From positions 2,170,001 to 2,234,000 of the forward strand of contig NZ_CP167068.1 in NCBI RefSeq assembly GCF_051055405.1: a DNA stretch of 64,000 nucleotides. Direction: 5' to 3'. A program made the translations under genes and the position numbers. The notes under the pieces were generated by a model, which saw only the letters and a list, made by a program, of their open reading frames with translations, was not told the origin of the DNA and did no database searches. The stretch is from Pseudolachnospira sp051055405 (GTDB lineage: Bacteria; Bacillota; Clostridia; Lachnospirales; Lachnospiraceae). Shown here in pieces: positions 59,575 to 64,000 of this stretch (its first letter is position 1; every line of letters begins with the position of its first letter).

Positions 59575-60855
59575 TTATTTGGCGGCTCCATATACCAGAT
59601 CGATCGCTTTTTGAACAGCGATATTCTCTTTCATCTGTTCCTTCTGCTCATCGTCCATATAAGTCTTGACCTGATCGACATCCATGCCGTAGGCATCCGC
59701 CATCTTCTTGATCTCTTCCTCTACATCCTCTTCGCTGGCGGAAAGATTCTCCGCCGCCACGATCGCTTCCAGCACCAGACGGGTCTGAATCCGCTTCTTG
59801 GCCTGATCCTTCATCTGCTCGACCATCTGCTCTTCGGTCTGTCCGCTGTACTGCATGTACTGCTGCAAATTCAATCCCTGAGCCTGCAGACGCTGGCCAA
59901 ATTCTCCCACCATATTTCTGGCCTGAGAGGTCACCATCAGCTCCGGAATCTCCATCTGGGAATTCTCGATGATCTTGTCAACCAACGCGTCTTCCTTGGC
60001 GATCTTTGCTTCTTTTTCTTTATTTTCCGTCAGTTTCTTCTTTACATCTTCCTTATACTCGTCCAGGGATTCAAAATCAGAAACCTCGCTGGCAAACTCA
60101 TCGTCCAACGCCGGCAGTTCCTTCACCTTAATCGAGTGAACTGTGCATTTGAAAACAGCGGGTTTTCCGGCCAGTTCTTTCGCGTGATATTCCTCCGGGA
60201 AAGTCACGTTTACATCCTTCTCTTCGCCGATCACAGCGCCGATCAGCTGCTCTTCAAAGCCAGGAATAAAGGAGTGGGAACCGATGGTCAAAGGATAATT
60301 CTCGCTCTTTCCGCCCTCAAAAGGAACGCCGTCCACAAAGCCTTCAAAGGCCAGTTCGATGATATCGCCGTCTTCCACCGCTCTGTCATCCACGGTCTTC
60401 ATCGTAGCGTTCTTCTCCTGCTCTTTTGTAAGCTCCGCCAGGACTTCCTCCTCCGTTACTTCCACGGCCTTTTCTTCTACTTCCAGTCCTTTGTACTCGC
60501 CGAGAGTCACTTCCGGACGGGTAGCGACCGTAGCCGTAAAGATCACGGGTTTTGCAGGTTCGATCTGCTCATAGGCGATCTCCGGATGGGAAACGATCTC
60601 CAACCCGCTCTCCTTGCAGGCGTCTTCGTATGCGGCAGGAACCAGCTCATTGACCGCGTCCTCTAAAAACACATCTGCACCATAGTATTTCTCAATCATC
60701 TTACGAGGCGCTTTGCCCTTCCGGAAACCGGGTAAGGTAATCTGATTTCTAGCTTTCCGGTATACCTGCTCGATGGCTGCTTCCAATTTTTCTACTGGTA
60801 CCTCTACGGTCAGCTTAGCCAAATTTTTCTCCAGGTTTTCTACCTTAACACTCAT
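59575..60855 (-). CDS. tig: Trigger factor
   Basis: 426 aa ribosome-associated chaperone. The N-terminal ribosome-binding domain contains the GFRKGKAPRKM signature near 44-54, the middle FKBP-type prolyl isomerase domain covers about 150-240 (GDIIELAFEGFVDGVPFEGG), and the C-terminal arms follow. The ATG has GGAGGAAAC upstream. It leads the tig-clpP-clpX-lon-engB-asnS run. Confidence 0.97.
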   Translation of the reverse strand: MSVKVENLEKNLAKLTVEVPVEKLEAAIEQVYRKARNQITLPGFRKGKAPRKMIEKYYGADVFLEDAVNELVPAAYEDACKESGLEIVSHPEIAYEQIEPAKPVIFTATVATRPEVTLGEYKGLEVEEKAVEVTEEEVLAELTKEQEKNATMKTVDDRAVEDGDIIELAFEGFVDGVPFEGGKSENYPLTIGSHSFIPGFEEQLIGAVIGEEKDVNVTFPEEYHAKELAGKPAVFKCTVHSIKVKELPALDDEFASEVSDFESLDEYKEDVKKKLTENKEKEAKIAKEDALVDKIIENSQMEIPELMVTSQARNMVGEFGQRLQAQGLNLQQYMQYSGQTEEQMVEQMKDQAKKRIQTRLVLEAIVAAENLSASEEDVEEEIKKMADAYGMDVDQVKTYMDDEQKEQMKENIAVQKAIDLVYGAAK

Positions 60856-60910
60856 TTTTTGTGTTTCCTCCTTGATTTATCGGTTTTTTTCCGCTTATTC
60901 TTTTTCCGTG

Positions 60911-60943
60911 AGCCTGGAAGCGGCAAATACGAGCTTTCAGGCT
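60911..60943 (-). promoter_or_regulatory. 11-bp stem in the tig leader
   Basis: AGCCTGGAAGC (60911-60921) pairs with GCTTTCAGGCT (60933-60943) with one wobble in the predicted tig 5' untranslated region. A TATAAT (plus-strand 60957-60962) just upstream is a likely -10 box with a weak -35. Confidence 0.45.
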
Positions 60944-60988
60944 TAGTCAATTTAGCATTATATCATGATTTCCGTAAAAAAGAAAGCA

Positions 60989-61492
60989 TTAATTTATCCA
61001 TTTTAACTTAGGCCAATAGGAAAAATAAACTTTTCCGCTGATGGCCTCCTCACTGACGTACGTATTATTCCAAAAGCGTGCGTCCAACGAATGATTCCGA
61101 TTATCCCCCATCACAAAATAGTGGCCTTCCGGCACATGATAAGGACCATAACTGCCACTCATCGGCTCCGGCAGATAATCTTCCACAAGAGGCTCCCCAT
61201 TCACATAAGTAACCCCTTCCAGGACTTCCACTGTGTCCCCAGGAAGCCCGATCACCCGTTTTACATAGAGGGAATCCGGTTCGTCCGGCGCGCGAAACAC
61301 GATGATATCCCCTCTTTCCGGTTCAGAAAACCAGTAGGCGCACTTGAGTCCCATGACCCGAGTGTCCGCCATAATCGTGTTTTCCATGGATTCTGTTGGA
61401 ATCGTCGCATTGATCAAGATAAAAACCCGAATCAGCAGCACCACAGCTAAAAGAATAAAATAAGGCAAAAACTCCCGGAGCCACTTTTTCAT
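60989..61492 (-). CDS. lepB: Signal peptidase I
   Basis: 167 aa membrane peptidase cleaving signal peptides of exported proteins. One N-terminal membrane segment (about 8-28), catalytic Ser35 in IPTESMENTI, catalytic Lys78 in YVKRVIGLPGD, and box E GDNRNHSLDAR near 133. The start overlaps the MATE stop by four bases; this link to an efflux gene is probably incidental. Confidence 0.95.
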   Translation of the reverse strand: MKKWLREFLPYFILLAVVLLIRVFILINATIPTESMENTIMADTRVMGLKCAYWFSEPERGDIIVFRAPDEPDSLYVKRVIGLPGDTVEVLEGVTYVNGEPLVEDYLPEPMSGSYGPYHVPEGHYFVMGDNRNHSLDARFWNNTYVSEEAISGKVYFSYWPKLKWIN

Positions 61493-62889
61493 GCAGATTC
61501 CCCCTTGTTTCGTACTTCTTCCTCCAACGGCAGAATCTTTTCCTGGTACAGCTTACGGAAAAATAAAAGTCCCAAAAGTAAAGAGACAATCTCCGCAATC
61601 GGAAAGGCAAACCAGACCGCTGTCAGTCCAAACCACTTGGCGAACAGATACGCCAGCGGCAAAATCACGATCAACTGGCGGCAAAGAGACATCACCAGAC
61701 TAAACACCCCGTTTCCCAACGCTTGAAACGATCCGGACAGCACGATGCTGATTCCTGCAATCAGGAAATTCAAACTGATAATCCGAAGGGCCGGCACGCC
61801 GACGGCAAGCATCTCTTCCGAGGCCTGGAACCAGGAAAGCATCAGCTCCGGAAACAGCTGGAATGCCAGAACGCCAAGCAGCATCAAAATAACCGCCCAA
61901 ACAATGCTGGTACGGATCGTCTCTTTCATTCGTCCAGGCCTTCTTGCCCCATAGTTATAAGCTACGATCGGAAGCGCCGCATTATTCAGCCCCAGCACTG
62001 GCATGACGATAAAACTTTGCAGTTTAAAATACGCGCCAAAGACTGCGGCCGCTGTCGTTGAAAACATTAACAAAATCTTATTCATGCCAAAGGTCATCAC
62101 CGATCCGATGGCTTGCATCACAATCGAAGGAAGGCCTACGGAATAAATATTTTTTATAATCTTCTTACTGGGCCGGAACCGGCGGAAAGAAAGATGGAGC
62201 TCCCGATTTAAAGTCAAATTGAAAATAATCGCGAGGATCATACCCAGAATCTGCCCGGCTACCGTGGCAACCGCAGCGCCCAGAACCTCCAAGCGGGGAA
62301 TGCCCAACGAGGGAACGCCGAATATTAAAATCGGGTCTAAAATGATATTGGTCACGGCTCCCACCACCTGGGCAAACATATGGCAGACCATTTTTCCAGT
62401 GGCCTGCAGCAGCCTCTCCCAGATAATCTGCATAAAAAGCCCCATAGAAAACACCATGACCACCCACAGATAGTCCACTCCGTAATTTAAAATCTGTTCG
62501 TCTTGAAGCTGCACCTCAAAGAAAGTCCGTGAAAAGAAAATCCCCAGCAGCGCAAATACCAAATAGCTGACCATGCCAAGAAAAATCCCATTGACCGCCG
62601 TACAATTTGCCGCCTCAAAATCTTTTTCTCCCAACTTCCGCGATAGCAAAGAATTAATGCCGACGCCGGTTCCTACTGCAACGGCAATCATCAAATTCTG
62701 CACAGGGAATGCCAGCGAGACCGCGGTTAAGGCAGCCTCGTTTAATTGGGACACAAAAATGCTGTCTACTACATTATAAAGAGCCTGTACAGCCATAGAC
62801 AAAATCATGGGCAGGGCCATTGACAAAAGCAGCGGCTTAATCGGCCGCGAACCCATCTTATTTTCTTTTCTCTCTGTTGTCATTTCCAT
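61489..62889 (-). CDS. MATE family efflux transporter
   Basis: 466 aa with 12 predicted membrane segments in two homologous halves, a cation-coupled exporter of drugs or metabolites. SMALPMILSMAVQALYNVVDSIFVSQL near 20-47 is the typical N-terminal segment (in parts). The ATG at 62889 is nine bases after TAGGAG; an earlier frame start has no ribosome-binding site. A cluster of hairpins fills the leader. Substrate unknown. Confidence 0.92.
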   Translation of the reverse strand: MEMTTERKENKMGSRPIKPLLLSMALPMILSMAVQALYNVVDSIFVSQLNEAALTAVSLAFPVQNLMIAVAVGTGVGINSLLSRKLGEKDFEAANCTAVNGIFLGMVSYLVFALLGIFFSRTFFEVQLQDEQILNYGVDYLWVVMVFSMGLFMQIIWERLLQATGKMVCHMFAQVVGAVTNIILDPILIFGVPSLGIPRLEVLGAAVATVAGQILGMILAIIFNLTLNRELHLSFRRFRPSKKIIKNIYSVGLPSIVMQAIGSVMTFGMNKILLMFSTTAAAVFGAYFKLQSFIVMPVLGLNNAALPIVAYNYGARRPGRMKETIRTSIVWAVILMLLGVLAFQLFPELMLSWFQASEEMLAVGVPALRIISLNFLIAGISIVLSGSFQALGNGVFSLVMSLCRQLIVILPLAYLFAKWFGLTAVWFAFPIAEIVSLLLGLLFFRKLYQEKILPLEEEVRNKGESA

Positions 62890-62922
62890 TTCTTTTTCTC
62901 CTACCGGTATACCACTCAAATA

Positions 62923-63010
62923 CCCCGCAGCAAAGCTGACGGGGCATAAAATGCCATCCTGAGGGCTGTCGGCCCGGAGAGCCGAAACCGGCTCTCCGCA
63001 TGTTCAGGAT
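62923..63010. other. Hairpin cluster between the SPFH and MATE genes
   Basis: Three stems follow each other: CCCCG-CAGC/GCTG-CGGGG (62923-62944), GGCAT/ATGCC (62943-62955) and a long one with ATCCTGA/TCAGGAT outside (62956-62962/63004-63010) and a perfect 10-bp CGGAGAGCCG/CGGCTCTCCG inside (62975-62984/62989-62998). T-rich sequence follows the last stem on the plus strand. It may be a terminator region of the SPFH gene or a structured MATE leader. Confidence 0.55.
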
Positions 63011-63037
63011 AACTGTTTTTCTTTTTTGTTGCAAGGA

Positions 63038-63988
63038 TTACTCTTTAGCAGTCTCAACTAAAGCTTTCAAAGTCCCGGCAAACCCTTGGATATCGGAAGG
63101 AATAATGATCTTCGTCGCCTTGCCATCCGCAGCCTTGGTAAATGCTTCCAGACTCTTTAGCTGAATGACTGAATCATCTGCCCCAGCTTCCCGGATGACA
63201 CGGATACCGTCGGCGTTTGCCTGCTGAATCTTCAGAATTGCTTCGGCCTCACCTTCCGCCTCGCGGATCGTCGCTTCCTTCTTCGCCTCAGCCCGCAGAA
63301 TGGCAGCTGCTTTCTCCGCTTCTGCATCCAAAATTGCAGACTGTTTTTTTCCTTCCGCCACCAGAATCGTTGAGCGTTTCTCACCTTCCGCCTGAAGAAT
63401 TTTCTCACGGCGTTCCCGTTCTGCTTTCATCTGGCGCTCCATGGAGTCCTGAATTTCCCTAGGAGGGATAATATTTTTCAGTTCCACCCGGTTTACCTTA
63501 ATTCCCCAAGGGTCGGTAGCCTCGTCTAAATGAGTCCGCATCTTTGTATTGATCAACTCGCGCGACGTCAAGGTTTGATCCAATTCCAAATCTCCGATGA
63601 TATTTCGAAGGGTGGTAGCGGTCAGATTTTCAATCGCCATCAACGGATTTTCTACGCCGTAAGCAAACAGCTTCGGATCCGTAATCTGGAAAAATACCAC
63701 CGTATCGATCTGCATCGTTACATTATCTTTTGTGATCACCGGCTGCGGCTTAAAATCAATGACCTGCTCTTTCAAGTTGACTCGGCGCGCCACGCGGTCT
63801 ACAAAAGGAAGTTTAAAGTGAAGACCCACGGACCAAGTGCCGATATAGGCTCCCAACCGCTCGACAATCATGGCGTTCGCCTGGGGTACAATCTTAATGC
63901 AGGATGTCAAGATCCCTAGTAAAAACAGAGCCAAAATGATAATCAGTGCGGTTCCAATATACTTTTCAAAGGTCGCTGCTACTAACAT
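63038..63988 (-). CDS. SPFH/band 7 family protein (stomatin/paraslipin-like)
   Basis: 316 aa membrane-anchored scaffold protein. One N-terminal membrane segment (about 12-30), the SPFH domain (about 33-185) with the typical VPQANAMIVERLGAYIGT near 34-51, and a long Ala/Glu-rich coiled coil (about 190-255, repeated AEGEKR/AEAEKA units). Such proteins organise membrane microdomains and often pair with an NfeD protein, which would lie beyond the right edge. The ATG at 63988 has AGGAGG at the window border. Confidence 0.93.
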   Translation of the reverse strand: MLVAATFEKYIGTALIIILALFLLGILTSCIKIVPQANAMIVERLGAYIGTWSVGLHFKLPFVDRVARRVNLKEQVIDFKPQPVITKDNVTMQIDTVVFFQITDPKLFAYGVENPLMAIENLTATTLRNIIGDLELDQTLTSRELINTKMRTHLDEATDPWGIKVNRVELKNIIPPREIQDSMERQMKAERERREKILQAEGEKRSTILVAEGKKQSAILDAEAEKAAAILRAEAKKEATIREAEGEAEAILKIQQANADGIRVIREAGADDSVIQLKSLEAFTKAADGKATKIIIPSDIQGFAGTLKALVETAKE

Positions 63989-64000
63989 GTTCTTCCTCCT

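Noticed and set aside
59611..60666. Plus-strand open frame of 351 codons
   Set aside because: It is antisense to trigger factor, which has full family homology; no ribosome-binding site or recognisable protein.
62923..62955. Mini-ykkC (guanidine-II) riboswitch upstream of the MATE gene
   Set aside because: The hairpin loops do not carry the ACGR sequence required by that class.
1..64000. CRISPR arrays, transposases, integrases, rRNA and tRNA genes
   Set aside because: None were seen when reading both strands; repeats found are short regulatory or hairpin elements.

Overview
The window comes from a Gram-positive, mid-GC member of the Bacillota, most likely class Clostridia (Lachnospiraceae-like). 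Supporting signs are strong AGGAGG ribosome-binding sites, sigma-A type promoters, a tig-clpP-clpX-lon-engB chaperone/protease operon, an hprK-murB-whiA cluster, the two-subunit glycine decarboxylase (gcvPA/gcvPB) and an oxygen-independent sulfatase maturase. The genus cannot be fixed from the sequence alone. No rRNA, tRNA, CRISPR array, insertion sequence or prophage gene was seen. Almost every gene lies on the minus strand; the plus-strand exceptions are ald, a sigma/anti-sigma pair and a HEPN/MNT toxin-antitoxin pair.

Positions 1-9.3 kb: the first codons of a gene running off the left edge, a PucR regulator, an M29/NicX-like metalloenzyme with a peptide-type binding lipoprotein, an RpiR regulator divergent from alanine dehydrogenase, and a small sigma factor with its membrane-bound partner. 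Positions 9.3-14 kb: a first sulfatase module (ROK regulator, TRAP transporter permeases, cytoplasmic sulfatase). Positions 14-17.1 kb: a 206-nt palindromic terminator, a type B carboxylesterase and a LysR regulator. Positions 17.1-27.2 kb: a long operon with an MFS carrier, an alpha/beta hydrolase, a ceramidase-like enzyme, a complete dipeptide-type ABC importer and a metallo-beta-lactamase-fold hydrolase. Positions 27.4-28.1 kb: an MNT-HEPN toxin-antitoxin pair.

Positions 28.1-36.2 kb: a second sulfatase module (anaerobic sulfatase maturase, TauE/SafE exporter, tripartite tricarboxylate-type transporter, second cytoplasmic sulfatase, ROK regulator). The two modules share a layout (ROK + CxPAR sulfatase without signal peptide + multi-component importer) but use unrelated transporter classes. 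The single maturase could serve both sulfatases, and TauE/SafE could export the released sulfite or sulfate. Repeated ATTTTTACTAATT-type sites in the sulfatase-2 and ROK-2 promoters look like the ROK operator.

Positions 36.4-45.9 kb: a threonine/glycine degradation cluster (kbl, tdh, lpdA, lplA, gcvPB, gcvPA, gcvH, gcvT) behind a strong promoter, a tandem glycine riboswitch, an intrinsic terminator and an unexplained block of three hairpins. Threonine would be cut to glycine and acetyl-CoA, and the glycine cleavage system would oxidise the glycine. Positions 46-64 kb: housekeeping genes (whiA, murB, hprK, uvrC, ftsH, asnS, engB, lon, clpX, clpP, tig, lepB, a MATE exporter and an SPFH protein).

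The most unusual material is the pair of sulfatase modules with their promoter-linked repeats, the giant palindromic terminator at 14.2 kb, the three-hairpin block in the gcvT leader, and the hydrolase-rich ABC-importer operon.
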